A DNA stretch of 64,000 nucleotides from Tilletia caries (Eukaryota; Basidiomycota; Exobasidiomycetes; Tilletiales; Tilletiaceae): assembly GCA_032718865.1 (NCBI GenBank), contig JALUTQ010000041.1, forward strand, positions 1,612,001 to 1,676,000. The letters are read 5' to 3'. Positions 12,368-26,116 of the stretch are shown here, piece by piece. The number at the start of each line of letters is the position of its first letter. Position 1 is the first letter of the stretch. Under the pieces are notes generated by a model. That model saw only the letters and a program-made list of their open reading frames with translations, was not told the origin of the DNA and made no database searches. The position numbers and the translations under genes were made by a program.

Positions 12368-13296
12368 ATGTCCACAACAGCGCGGACACCCACTGCGAGC
12401 GGTACGACTTCCCCCGTGCGACAGTCGCGCGCGGAGGGCAACAGTCCGGCCTCGGGCGGTACAGGAGGAGGAGGAGGAGGAGGGCGAGCGTCGAAGCGGG
12501 CGCTGCGGGATTACTATGGCATTCAGTCGGCGGGACTTGATGCGCTCGCGGAGGGGAGTCAAGGCAGTGGCGGTACAGCGGACTCAGGGGGAGCTGGTGC
12601 CAACATGGACCCGCATGATCCTGGTGAGTCCATCTTCGCAAAAGCTGCAGGCTGTATGCTATCCACATGTCCTCGCGGGCCGGAGGCAATGTACTGACGA
12701 TTTACAATTCCTTGAACAAACCCCTCCTTCCTTTCTGCTCTGGCTCCGGCTGCGACTGCAACCGTATCAAGACTCGCCGGCATTCAACGTATCGTCTTGC
12801 TACGAGTCCTTGGTGTCGACATTAGGCCTGGCCGAGCTGTTACGCAAGTCAGCCGAGCTCGTGAGCGGTACGTTCTTTCTACATACTTTCTGGCCCTCCG
12901 CGTCGCACCTGTATACTAAATCAAGGGCCTGATCTTGAATGATGCTGATCACTCCTTCTTTGTATATGCGTGTAGAGATTCGCGAGCTGGATGGGGAGAA
13001 GCAGAGCCTGGTGTATAACCACCATCATGAACTGGTCGCGGCGAGCGAGACCATACGAAAGGTGCGTTTCCCTAGCATCATGCATGCGAGGCCCATCGCC
13101 TCCGAATCTGACACGCTTTGCACCCCTGCCTCCGGACGAGCAGATGAAGACCCGCGCCGACGGACTCGACCCTTCGCTAGACTCGCTCCAAGCTTCGTTC
13201 TCGACGATGTCCCAGCTGGCCGAAACGCTCGCGTTGCCATCACACCTGACTGCGTCCATCGTTGCGAAGCAGAGCACCGCGCAAGGTGCAGAATGA
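12368..13296 (+). CDS. VPS51: GARP complex subunit Vps51
   Basis: Vps51 is the small subunit of the GARP tether that captures endosome-derived vesicles at the Golgi. Exons 12368-12623, 12772-12867, 12976-13061 and 13144-13296 join in frame (phases 1, 1, 0) to 196 residues, close in size to yeast Vps51. The low-complexity Gly/Ser N-terminus leads into RALRDYYGIQ. The family core follows: DPDSPAFNVSSCYESL, then AELLRKSAELVSEIRELDGEKQSLVYNHHHEL and ASETIRK, followed by a short coiled coil. The exon phases reconstruct the conserved motif across three introns, which makes the model convincing. The start is the first ATG before the conserved core. Confidence 0.88.
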
Positions 13297-14161
13297 ATGA
13301 ATGAACAAAGTCGATGAACAAAATGCATGCATGTGCCCCCTCGGCATCAACGGTCGCGGCTCTCCTATCGAGCACGAGCGTTCATTCGACCATGGTGTGT
13401 TCTGGGAGACGATCACGGCTCAGCTTTCGAGCATCAGCTCAGCCGAGCACCGGGCACCGAGCAGTCGAGCGGCGAGCCCCAGACATCTGCTGCTCTCATC
13501 TGGCTGGTTCGGTCAGTGAGGATGATGTGTGGCCCCTGCTCAGACTTGTGAAAGCAGGCTGCGGGCTGCGGCGCGATAAGGACGTCGGCTATTGCAAGTA
13601 GTGCAACGGAACACAGGGTGTTGCGCACTTGGCGCGGTTGGTCCCACTCGTGTGAGCCGACCAGCCCAGAAAACGCCAGAGAGAGACGCCAGCCAGACGC
13701 GGTAGTGAAGGAAAAGATGCGGTCACGGGTCTCTGGTTGGAGCACTGGGCCCGTGATGCAAGACTGTTTTGGAGTCTTGGACCCTGTGTGGTTTGGATGG
13801 AGCCTTGGAGGGTCTTGGTGAGGTGGAGCCCCGAGCCGCGCGTACCCATACCCCGCATGGCGCATGGCGTGAGCGGTGAGTTTGAGCTTATCGGTCGTTT
13901 CGATGCTGTGCTTGAGCTGCGTCAGTCTGGGAGTCGTGCTTATAAGCGGCGCCCCTCTCGCTCCCACTGTCCCACCACCACCACCACCTCCCCATCTCTC
14001 TCCCACGTTAAGCTTGCTCTCATCGCCGAGCAGCCAGCCAGCCAACAGCAACACCACACTCGCCATCGCACTCGCCGTCTCCATCTCTCTCGCCATCTCG
14101 CTCTCGCGCTCCCACTTGCATCTGTGTATCTCATCCCTGTACTAAGCTCCCCAAGCCCATC
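13297..14161. other. Intergenic region with protease promoter
   Basis: No gene is recognised here. A TATAAG box lies at 13941-13946, 221 bp before the subtilase ATG. The last ~200 bp are C- and T-rich, as expected for a strongly expressed fungal promoter and leader. Confidence 0.6.
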
Positions 14162-15904
<1,743 letters not shown>

Positions 15905-17058
15905 ACATTCCCTTTCCACCATTCCCTTTCAACCTCAACACCTCAACCCTCAACTTCTGAAACTTCTGAAACTTCTCAACTCCTTTCCACTTTTCCATCT
16001 CACTTCTTTCCACTTTCTTTCCTCCTCAACTTCTCAACCTCTTTCCATTTTTTTTGTACTTTGTAGTTTGTAGTTTGTAATTGTGGTATGTGTTTTGAAG
16101 AATGAGAGAGGTTGTGAGGAATGAGGGAGAGAAGAAGAAGGAAAAGGGGGTGGAAAAGTAAGAAAGTTGTGAGGAGCGAGGGAGAGAAGAAAGAAGAAGG
16201 GAAGAAGAAGAGAAGGTGTGAGGAGTAGGGAGAGAAGAAGAAAGAAGGAAAGGGATTCTGAGGAGTGACCTGGGTAAAGGAAGAGGAGCCTGGTGGACTG
16301 TGGACTGAAGCGTGGAGAGCAGGACAGGATACTTGCTGTTAGTGACCCATCGCATGTTGAGAGGGCCAGAGTAGGGGAGAGAGAGAGTCCAAAAGCTCAG
16401 AAAATGCTGATGTGCGGTCTGCGGAGCGAAGCAGAAGTGAGGGACGAGGTAGTGGAAAAGGTCAAAAGGTCAGCATTACATGCGCGTGCCGTGACTCGTG
16501 CGCACCGCATCTCTCTGCAGACGCAATTCCAACTCTGCTGACGATCTGTCAATCAACCGCCCGCAAGCTGTACCTGCATGAGGCGCCTCTCAACTTTGCA
16601 TGTTGCGGTGGGAAAAAGGTCGAAAAGGCAGGGGGGACGAATTCATGCATGGAGGCGCTCGAGGAGAGGAAAGAAGGCGGATCAGATACGCCTCGCACCA
16701 GCCCCTTCGTCGGGAAGCGGAATGATGGACGAGGAAGCGAGTCCGCGATCTCGCTGGACAAGGACGGGGACCTACCTGTCGCTGCAACTTCTTGTTCCCA
16801 GCTTGCTGAGTTTTCCTCGTCGGAGTTCTCCAGAAAGATGGCTATGGGGGGAGAGAGGTCTTTTGGCCGACCCAGGGCTTCGAATGGGGTGAAGATGGTA
16901 GACGAACGGGGTCAGAATGGGGAGGCTTCAGCGGCCAGCGCAAGCTTTCGGATGAAGATCGAAGGAATCGTGCAGCAGGCTGCAGCATGCAGCACATCCA
17001 ACTCGTTCAACCACACGCCGGACGGAAGCGCACGTCCAGCAGGGAAGAGGGTTCGAGC
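15905..17058. other. Non-coding region with polypyrimidine/polypurine tracts
   Basis: The first ~150 bp after the protease stop are CTT/CAA-rich repeats (AACTTCTGA and similar). They are followed at 16106-16260 by GAGAGAAGAAGAAG-type purine repeats, so the transcript could fold back on itself. From 16390 to 17058 I recognise no gene; a 219-codon open frame there has no recognisable motif and ends inside the next mobile element. Confidence 0.5.
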
Positions 17059-17068
17059 TCTTTTTGTC

Positions 17069-17592
17069 TAGTCTGGTCACACCAGACCTTGTAACTCTCA
17101 AATGAGCTAAAGCACTATACCGCGTACGCGGTCTGGGGACATTCGACCCGATTCAATTGGAAGGTGCCTGCAACTTTTTGACCCAACACCGTCTGAAGGC
17201 CCACTTCTCCTCCTCTCAGCTTCCATTTTTCGCCAAACGAAATCAGCACAAAGACAGCGCTGCCGCGAGCTCAGCAAGCAAGGAGCAGCGCCATGGTGTT
17301 TTCCCTGCCATTGGCTTCTTTGTTGTGTCACGGCTGGCCATTGTGTTCGTCGCTGTAGAGCAGCTAATCTTCGTGTTGACTGCGTCGTGCGGAGCGGCCA
17401 CCAGACAGCTCGCACGGGCCTCTTTTTAACGGATCGTCGAAAATTTGGGCACTGGAGCAGTGTCTGCGACAACTTTCAGTTCTGTATGGGCCACCTACTA
17501 AGTAAATCGCGTCGAATGTCCCCAGACCGGCGTCTCCACGGGATCCTGTCCTTGTCATCACGTGCGTGCGACGGTCTGGTGTGATCAGACTA
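17069..17592. mobile_element. 524 bp inverted-repeat DNA element with 10 bp target duplication (MULE-like MITE)
   Basis: Terminal inverted repeats of 20 bp (17069-17088 and 17573-17592, one mismatch) begin TAGTCTGGTCACACCAGACC. A second pair of perfect 18 bp inverted repeats lies inside (17130-17147 and 17512-17529). The element is flanked by the direct repeat TCTTTTTGTC at 17059-17068 and 17593-17602. A 9-11 bp duplication is typical of the Mutator superfamily. No transposase frame is present. Each tip can itself form a hairpin with a 7 bp stem (GTCTGGT/ACCAGAC). Confidence 0.8.
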
Positions 17593-17646
17593 TCTTTTTG
17601 TCCTTCAACACCTCATCAACACATCAAGTACAAGCAAGAACATACT

Positions 17647-18779
17647 ATGCCCCTCGCCAGCAGCAGCGTCAAAGCTGCGGCAACCAAACCCGCCGGTGCT
17701 CCGCTCCCGCCTCACAGCGGCGCGGTTGCCCGTATCCCCAAACCCGCTCCCGCCCCTCAAGCTGACGTGTTTTCTGACCCAGACCCGTCGGCAAAGGAAG
17801 CTCCCGCCACATCCGCTACCACCACAACCGCGAAGACTGCCGCGCCTGGTTTGGGGTCTCCCAAGAAGAAGGCGGCAGCCGAGTTCGACTACTCCTTGCT
17901 CCGAGGACAGTCGGAGGAAAACCTCATCAACGCCCTCAAAGACCGGGACATCCGGCACCGCGAGCTTTTGGAGCGATTCAATGAGCGCAAGAAGACAAAC
18001 GCCAAGACGCAACAGATGTTGCAAACCCTCATCGACAAGGTCGGCGGACCCGCAAGTGCGCCCGCTGCTCCGGCGCCCGGTGTTCCGCCCGCAGCGGCCT
18101 CCGCCAGCCCTCCTACAACCCTCTCCTACTCGCAAGTTGCTGCGGCACGTGGAGCTCCGAGCCTCGCCCCCTTGGGACCTCGTTTGGACTTTGGAACCGA
18201 CTTGAGGCGGAGCGCGCGCTCGCCCGTAGCGCCCTCGCCCCATCCCGACGACCCGCTCCGCGTGCGAACGCGGAAGGCGGCATTGTCTCGCCTCCGATGG
18301 AGGACCTTGCCCCTATTTGGGTCAAGATCGCTCGCATGCCCACGAAGAGTCTTCGTGGTCACCTCCGTATGCTTGGAATTCCAACCAGTCTCATTCACGA
18401 TTATGCATTTGTGCGCGAAAACACGCTTCAAGTTATCGCAGTTCAACATGGTCGTGATCGATTGGAGGATTGTTTCCGCCGCGAAGGTTTTGCCGTTTTT
18501 GATTCTTTCGACCCCACCCGTCCACGAGAGGAAAGTGCATCCGCGGCGGAGCACGAGTACGCACGCAGCAGCTTCCGGCGACAGGTTGCAAACAGCGTCG
18601 AGCACGCTCTCTCGCGCGGCCGTGAGGGCGTTGCGAACTTCTACAAAGGTTGGCTCGCCCGAGCGGAGAAAGAGTGGTTGAAGCAGCCATCTGCTGAGGC
18701 CACGGGGAGCAAGGCTCCTGCCCCAGGACCTGCTGCTCCGGCGGCGGAGGCCGAGGCGGGGCCAGCACCTCGCTGCTAA
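17647..18779 (+). pseudogene. LINE ORF1 (nucleic-acid-binding-type protein), frameshifted
   Basis: The frame starts at ATG 17647 with a Pro/Ala-rich leader, then a charged helical stretch (residues about 80-140: LLRGQSEENLINALKDRDIR and following). Near 18176-18200 the reading frame shifts by one, and the second half continues to the stop at 18777-18779 (MEDLAPIWVKIARMPTK onward, ending in a Pro/Ala tail). I see no CCHC knuckle. ORF2 begins right after this stop (first in-frame codon 18781, with no ATG nearby), so translation by reinitiation or read-through is possible in an intact element. No cellular function is implied. Confidence 0.65.
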
Positions 18780-18780
18780 A

Positions 18781-21700
18781 GGCGCCTTTGCGCCCACAAA
18801 TCTGCGCTTCCGGACCGTCAACGTCAGAGGTCTACACTCGAGCAAGCTTGCGGCCATCTCCAACTGGCTCGTCTCTGACGTTGACGTGGTTTGCGTGCTT
18901 GAATCATGGCACATGCATCCCTATGCTTCTCGTTCTGACCCCTCATTCTATGCCTCTTCTTTTCCGGTTCGAACTCCAGCCAACGGCCATGCGCTCGACG
19001 GTCTATGCCTCTTCGTCTCTTCTCAAATCCGACCTTACATTCTGAGCGTCTCAGCGGCAGAATTCACCATACGCATCAAATTTCGGGATGGGTTTAGCGC
19101 CGGCTTCGTCTATCTACCGCCCCGCCTCAGTTCGAACGACTGTGTCGCGGCGCTCGCTGCGCTTGCGGGCTGCCAGGTTATCAGTGGGGATTGGAACGTG
19201 CAGTTTGGGGAGTCTTACGGTTGCGGCGACTCAACAACGTTCGGCCCTCGCCTCGATTCCTTGCTCCCATGGTTGCAGCACAACGAACTTTACGTGCTGC
19301 ACCCATCTTGCAAAACGACGCCCCACCTCGACCATGTCCTCATCTCCATGCCGCTTCGAGAATGCTCTCACACTGCGCTCTACATTCTTCCAAACAGCAC
19401 CACCTCCGCCACCTTCGGTACAGATCATCCCACCCTCGATCTACACCTTTCCTTCCAGTCGTGTTTGCAGCCGCTTCCTGGTTGCGCCGATACCTCCGAC
19501 AGCATCCGGCCCAACCTCTCGCGTCTACGCGAGGAAGCGGGCCGAGCTTCTCTCTGCGCCGCATATAATAGCAGAGCTCTGTTGGTGTCCCTCGCGCTCG
19601 ATGAGGCGGAATCGGCAGTCAACGGCCGTTCACCTACTCTCACCGAGCGTCAGGACGCGGTGGACTTTGCCGACGAGGTCTGTCATCGGGCGCTCCTCGA
19701 CAGCGCCTTCAAAGCTCTTGGATCCTACTCAGCCAAACAAGTGCGTCGCCATCGTGATCTGGAGGCAACGCGCCTCGAACGAGAAGCTCTCCAAAGCACC
19801 ACGGCGGGTCTGCGTCGGTGGAAGAAGGCGCAAAGGGGAAGAACCCGGTTTCTGGTTGCGACGGAAGGGGGATTGGGAGCTGGTCGGTCGGTGGAGGAAG
19901 ATGCTTTATGGGTTTGGGGACAGGTCTGGGGAAGTGAGGAGCCGCGTGGGGAAGTGCCGGAGGGTCTGGAGGATTGGGGTGTGGGGGAATTGGTTAATGT
20001 GAACGATGGTGAGCTGCACGACGAGTTCTCTGACGACGCCATACGGAAGGCGATCAGGCGTTACCCGAAGCACAAAACCGGCGGAGAAGACGGAGACCAC
20101 GCCGTGCTGCTCGCCGCATTGACTCCCTCAAGCACTAGCGATTAAGGATGGGCGCGGAGGGCCCCGGAGTGCTCCGTACTCAGGGGCCCCTACTCCGGCT
20201 GACTCCGGCTGATTTTGACATGCTTTTTCGCGCTCCGTACTCCGCTCATTTTTAGGCAGTCGCCCCAACTCCACTCCGTGCTCCGCACAAAATCTCCCCA
20301 TCTCATTGCGCCAGCTCCGTACTCCGGCTAAATTTAGTAAAATTTCAAAGTCCACTCCGTACTCCGGGGTGACGGAGCGCGACTACTCCCCCGAAACTCC
20401 GTACTCCGGGGAAAGTTCGCAGAGGTCCTACAAAACTTGAGAAATGTGGATCCTTACATTGATTGCCGCCCTTCCATCCATGTTTTTGTTTGGCAGAATC
20501 ATCGTTGGCGGTCGTAGAGCTCAACAACACACAATATGAACCCCAAATGAGAAATCTGAAAAGAAATTTTGCCAATTTTTTTGAAAAATCAGAGCAAAAA
20601 TATGCCCATTTCTGACTTAAATTTTAAAAATTGCGACCTGATTTTGAAAAAGGCAACGCCCCGGAGCGCCCCGGAGTTTCGGGGAAACTCCGCACTCCGT
20701 CTGACATTCGAGCTAGTCACTCCGTACTCCGGCGAAAAGTTAGCTCTAGGCCTTGCCGTACTCCGTACTCCGGGGACATGACAGGCTTGCGCTCCGTACT
20801 CCTGCAGAATCCAATCAGCGGGAGTAAATCCTCGAAAATGCACTCCGTACTCCGTACTCCCCCGGAGTGAGGCCCCGACTAGTCGGGGAACTCCGGGAAA
20901 CCCACTCCGGGGCTTACTCCGCGCCCATGCTTACTAGCGATGCGGCCGATGCGGCCTCCTTCCCTCTCCCTCAGCACCTCTCTCGTTTGCTCCGGCTCGT
21001 GGCCGCCTGCGAGGTCATTCCGGCACGCTGGGGCCGCTGCCTGGTGCATCTGCTGCCAAAACGCAAAGAAGGAGATCCCACAGCGGAAACGAGCCGGCCA
21101 ATAGGGATGCTGCCGATGTTTCGCCGCATCTTCGAGTCAATTCTGGTCCGCCGCCTGAGCCCCGATCACGACTGGTCTCAGCTGCACCCTGGCCAGGCCG
21201 GCTTCCGACGTGGCTGGTCGTGCGCCTCGGCGCAGATGTACAACCACGAATCAGCCCACACCCGTCGAAACATCGCTGTCTTTCTCGATTTCGCCAATGC
21301 CTTCCCGTCAGTCACTGCCAGTCTCGTCGCCTTTGTCCTTGAGACTCGGGGTGCGCCGCAGTCTACGCAACGGCTGGTCTGGTCCCTTCTCACTCGCGCA
21401 GCGGCTGCGGTGCTCGTCGTCAACGGCAGACGCTGCAGGGAGCTGGCGTTTCAGCGAGGCCTTACCCAGGGTGCCATCTGCTCGCCCGCGCTCTTCAATC
21501 TCATCATCGACGAGCTCGTCCGCCTGCTCAACGGCCGCGCTGGGCCCGCGCACCTGCGCGCTATTTTTCTTTGCGGACGATGGCAGCCTACTGGCCTCCT
21601 CAGTGGCGGAGGCGCAGGAGCTTCTGAACTTGGCCAAGGCCTGGGCGGATGAACGTGGATTTCGGTTCAACGTGGGTAAATGCGGTGTGGTTGCGCGGCG

Positions 21701-22850
21701 CAGGGTGACTCTCTGTCTTGGTCCCGAGCCTATTCCACAGGTCGACTCGTACAAATACCTCGGTATTCCCCGCACTGCCGACGGGCTGGACTGCGTCGCG
21801 TGGCTCACGCGAGTCACCACGAGCATGAACAACACCCTCCGTTTGCTCTGTGCGGTCGGCGGTGCGTGGTCCAGCATGGTCCGCCTCCGGCTGTACCAAA
21901 GTGTGTGCCGCTCCCTGTCGGATTTTGGTGCTGGCATTGCGGCTCTCACTCTGGCATCCCTGGCACCTCACGAGAAGGCATCTATGCAATCGGCCTCCAA
22001 AGCAGCTGAGGAGCATCACCGCGCGGCGGTAAAATGGATCTGTGGCTCGGGAACACATCATGGGGTTGGCGAATCGATGACTTCTCTTCTGCCTCCTCAA
22101 TACAGGTTTCCCCTTCTCGCTGCCTCCCTGCTGCACCAGCTGCATACCTCGTCCAGCTGCAATCCCACGCGCTTTCTCCTTCTCTGCCCACAGCTTCCGT
22201 CTTCGTCCCTCCTTCAGCAAGCTCGCACGCACACGCGCTACGCAGAGTACTGCACAGCAGCTGCGGAGCGCGCGCGGGTACAGCCCCTGGCTGCTCCTCT
22301 CTCGGTCCACGCGTGGATGGCGTCAATGCGGCGCAATTACATCTACTCGCACACGGGCCGTTTAGGCATGGTCATTGGGTCCCATCAACGTAGCCGCGGA
22401 GGCGCAGACCGCGTTCTGTCGGTGTCTGAACCCGCCTCGCGGAGATTGGCTGTTGCGTGGCGAATCGGTGTCTTTGGCCTTGGTCGGCGGTGCCCATGCA
22501 AGCCCTCCCCACCGTATCAGCCGTTCAATCGCGGCCACCACGACTGTCTCGCTTGGCGCATTCCCTGGCGCAACGACGATGGCTCGATGTCAAACGCGCA
22601 ACTCGACCCTCTACTCGAGGCTGGTACCGAATATGCCATTCGCCAACGGAGTCTGGTGGGCGTCCCGGTCGTCCTCCAAGTCTACTTCATGGATTTCCTA
22701 CTAGGAAGCGACATCGACGAGTACCACACCATCGCCATGAATGCTCTGAGCGACTGGTCTCTTGCTCTGGAACCAATGCCTAGGGCTCCCCGAGCATCTC
22801 TCTCCTCAACCACTACCGACCCCTCGCTATCCACTGCTCATTCCTCTTAG
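18781..22850 (+). pseudogene. LINE ORF2: endonuclease plus reverse transcriptase, broken by an insertion
   Basis: The endonuclease domain (18781-19450) starts NLRFRTVNVRGLHSSKL and shows VLESWHMHP, SGDWNV and GTDHPTLDLHL, the exo/endo/phosphatase landmarks. The reverse transcriptase continues after the insertion: LLPKRKEGDPTAETSRPIG, FLDFANAFPSV, RGLTQGAICSPALFN, then the catalytic FADDG at 21569-21583. The frame shifts at 21564-21568, a run of five T. A zinc-knuckle-like C-x-C..H..C segment (CPCKP ... RGHHDC, around 22490-22550) lies near the C-terminus; no RNase H is recognised. Removing the 20143-20933 element and one copy of its 8 bp duplication rejoins the frame exactly, so the insertion came after ORF2 was intact there. 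Confidence 0.85.
20143..20933. mobile_element. 791 bp hAT-type non-autonomous element inside the LINE
   Basis: Terminal inverted repeats of 17 bp (TAAGGATGGGCGCGGAG at 20143-20159; its complement at 20917-20933 with one mismatch) are flanked by the 8 bp direct repeat CTAGCGAT (20135-20142 and 20934-20941). An 8 bp duplication is the hAT signature. The body carries at least eight copies of CTCCGTACTCC on the same strand at both ends, probably subterminal transposase-binding repeats. There is no transposase frame. Confidence 0.9.
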
Positions 22851-23005
22851 TTGTGCGCTCTTCTCTACCTTGGGCTGTTGCTTTCCCTATTACTATGCCT
22901 CATACGAAGCTAGTATCCCGTCCCTTCCCGCTGCAGACTTCCTCTTTGTAACTACCACCATCAGCCACCGAATTGTGGACGAAATCTCAACCCCCCCCCC
23001 CCCCT

Positions 23006-23569
23006 CCTTCCTGTCCTCTTCTATCTGGCTTCTCGCTCGTCTTTGTCATTGTCCAGACAGAGAGGCTCCGAGCCCAGGCCCGGGACCATTTATTCGAGAC
23101 AGCGGAAGACTTGTGCCCGTCGTCCGAGCGGCACGATCTCTCGCCCTCCCACCTCCAGACCATTCATTCCCTCTGCGCCCGACTTCCGACAGAAGACATG
23201 GCTGTCGTTCTTGTGCATCGCATCTGCAATGCTCGCTCTCTCATCTGCGTGACTGCGTCTCAAGATGGTCCTGCAGGCTGCAGGTACCGCCATGGGGTCC
23301 TCGAGTGGTCTCGCCGCAGCCTCGACTGCCCCTTCACCTTCTCGTTCCTGGTTGTTTGTTCGAAGCTCACTGCTCTCCTCTTCATGCTTCATACTTAACA
23401 GGTGATCCAGTTCTCTTCCTCTTCGATCTGCATCCCCCTATACATGCATATCAGGGCATGGTCGAGTCCCCCTTCCCCGTTCTGCCTTGCTCACCTTTGC
23501 CATTTCGTTCCACCTAACCCTCCCCTTTCATCTTTATCCCCTTCGTTCCCTCTAGAGAACTGAGCGACG
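23006..23569. other. Promoter region of GMC copy 1
   Basis: No gene is recognised. A TATACAT sequence lies at 23439-23445, about 125 bp before the GMC-1 start. The leader before the ATG is C/T-rich. Confidence 0.45.
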
Positions 23570-26116
23570 ATGCGGTTCATAACAACCCTGGCTGGGCTTT
23601 GCCTGAGCTTTTCTCTCGTCTCCGCATCTCCTCTCGGGCTCAACGTCGACCTCGGGCTCGGGCTAGGCGTCAACGTGGGCTCATCCCCCTCGACCCCGAA
23701 TCCAGACTACCTCATCGTCGGCGGCGGCACCGCCGGACTCGCCCTGGCCAACCGACTGAGCGAGGATGCATCAGTGTCGGTGGTGGTGCTCGAAGCGGGA
23801 GGTGATTTCAAGGACATGCTGATCGAGAGCCTGTTTATCGACGTTCCTGGGGCCGATGTGCTCGGATGCGGATCGGATCGGAGCGACAATGTCCAGGAGA
23901 AGACGGACTGGGGCATCGTGACTGTGCCTCAGGCAGGAGCTAACAATCGCAGGATCCGATATGCTAGAGGGAAGACGCTAGGAGGATCGTCGGCGCGGGT
24001 GCGTTCTCAATCCGTCATGAGAGCCTGTGAACCTTTTCTAACAATTCATTTGCTTCGCACACTCCAGAATTTCATGATCTACCAAAGACCCTCGGTAGGC
24101 AGCATGAGCATCTGGCAAACATTGACCGGTGACTCCTCTTGGGGATTTTGGGAAAGATTTAGGGAGTGAGTGGCGCTTCATGGTAGTGTCCCAACGCTTC
24201 GTGTGCTTTCATTGACCCATGTGCATTCTTATCCTCCCATCATACTGCACGCGTTGAAATCAGCTTCAAGCGGGGCATTACGTACACCAAGGCCGACACC
24301 AGGAGAAAGGATGTTGTTCCTATTCCGAATGATTCGTCTTCCTTTGCACCGGCCGGTGGTCCCTTGCAAGTCTCCTATCCTCGCCAACCAGGGAACTTCT
24401 CTGCCTCAATGGCAGCCTCTATGGTCGAATTGGGCTACTCCCGATCGCCCAGCTTCAACAACGGAACCTTGAACGGTGTCCAGTTTGCCGCTACTACCAC
24501 CGACCCAGCCGCCAATGGCATCCGTTCCAGCTCGCGCGACTTTTACGCTGCTGTCAGCGGCCGGTCTAATCTCAAGGTGTACACGCAACAAGCCGCCATG
24601 CAGATCGTTTTCAACAATTCATTCTCGCCTCCGCGAGCCGTCGGTGTCCGCACGGTCGATGGCACATTGGGCGCTACTACAATCTACGCGAAGAAAGAGG
24701 TCATCCTCAGCGCAGGCACCTTCCAGACTCCTCAGCTCCTGATGGTATCTGGCATCGGCCCGAGCGACCAGCTGGGGAAGTTCAACATCCCGGTCACCTA
24801 CGTCAATGATGCCGTCGGCAAGAACATGCAGGATCACATCTTCGCGGGCCCGACGTACCCCGTCAGCGTGTCGACGCTAACCAAGCTGGCCACGAACAAC
24901 CTGTTAATCGCGAGCGAGGTGCTGAATTTGAAGCTGACAGGAAATGGGCCCTTGGCAAACAATGTCGCTGATATGCTTGGCTGGGACCGCTTGAATTCGA
25001 ACACGCTGAGCCAGATCGGAGCGGAGGTGCTGGACACGTACCCCAGCGACCACCCGCATATCGAGGTGAGACTCTCAATAGCGAGGTCTTTGGTGCTTAC
25101 ACTCACTAGTCCTCACTCTCTGTCTGACAATCTGCGTGTCCTCCAGTACCTTGTTGCGCCAGGTTCCGTCAAGAACTTTTCCGACCTGGTAAGTCAAGAG
25201 AAATCCGCCCTTTCCTATTTGCCATCTGTGTAACTCAGCGAGTGCTCTCTTTCCCCTTACCCCAACCCTGGACAGAATGCTCAAAACAAGGAAGACGGCA
25301 AGAGCGGCAAGCAGTACGCCACCATCCTTGCAGCGCTCGTAGCCCCGCGCTCGTTAGGTAGCGTGACGTTGAAGAGCGCCAGCATGGCGGATCTCCCAGT
25401 CGTCGATCCGGCATGGCTGACAGATCCTGTTGACCAGGCTGTTGCTGTGGAGGCATTCAAGCGGACTCGAAGAGTGAGTGTGGTTCCTTGCTCACCTTCA
25501 TCAGACCCATCAAGTCTTTTGTGCTGACTCCTTCCTCTTCCCTTTCATCCTCTTGAACCGTGGAACAGATCTTTTCTACCAAAGCGATGCAGAAGATTCT
25601 GGATGGTCCCGAGTTTTGTAAGCACCGCCGCTTCCATCAGGTCTGAAGCTTCCTACTGACAGATCGGGATCTCTTCCGGTTGCAGACCCCGGCCCCAGCG
25701 TCCAGACCGACGCGGACATTCTCCAATTCTGGAGGAACAACCTGATGACAGTGTGGCACGCGGCCCGAACCTGTGCCAGTGAGTCGAGAGATGTTATCAA
25801 ATCGCTTATAGGGATTGAAACTCATAGTCAAACTCTCTCACGGCTCGATAGTGGCACCGCTCAGCGGAGGCGGGGTCGTGGACTCCCAGTTCAGGGTGCA
25901 TGGTGTGCAAGGCCTTCGCATCGTCGATGCATCTTCCTTACCTCAGCTCACGTGAGTGACAGTGCGGGATGATAAGTGCTAGCAATTGCGAGGCACTGGC
26001 AAGACTTGCTCCTGATGCACCATCATACTTCTTCAATTTCCAGACCGGGCCATCCGCAGAGCGTGATCTATATGATGGCAAATCGTGCGGCGGACTTGAT
26101 CCTAGGTATTGCTTGA
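23570..26116 (+). CDS. Secreted GMC oxidoreductase, copy 1 (intact)
   Basis: GMC flavoenzymes (CAZy AA3) oxidise alcohols or sugars and usually release H2O2. Nine exons join in frame: 23570-23998, 24068-24165, 24264-25065, 25147-25188, 25276-25473, 25569-25617, 25686-25778, 25852-25951, 26044-26116, giving 627 residues. A signal peptide precedes the FAD-binding fold ([20 protein letters not shown], then VVVLEAGGD). [10 protein letters not shown] and [19 protein letters not shown] are the two GMC signatures. The active-site histidines are in [10 protein letters not shown] and [12 protein letters not shown] near the C-terminus. This is the most divergent copy of the array and has its own promoter. 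Substrate (aryl alcohol, glucose or other) cannot be assigned. Confidence 0.92.

Larger units (their letters stand above)
17603..23005 (+). mobile_element. Non-LTR (LINE) retrotransposon, defective
   Basis: A two-ORF LINE runs through this interval: ORF1 from 17647, then ORF2 with an apurinic-type endonuclease and a reverse transcriptase to 22850. The 5' end is not defined; it may start upstream of the 524 bp element at 17069. The 3' end is also uncertain; a run of 15 C at 22991-23005 is the only simple-sequence tail I see. A hAT-type element (20143-20933) interrupts ORF2, and there are at least two frameshifts. Confidence 0.85.

Noticed and set aside
16412..17071. 219-codon open frame after the protease
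   Set aside because: No recognisable domain, irregular composition, and its end lies inside the terminal repeat of the 524 bp element.
22991..23005. Run of 15 C taken as a LINE tail
   Set aside because: LINE tails are normally A-rich or short repeats; no flanking duplication was found, so it is only a tentative 3' boundary.
22973..23398. 141-codon frame between the LINE and GMC-1
   Set aside because: No motif; overlaps the likely GMC-1 promoter and two other equally open frames.
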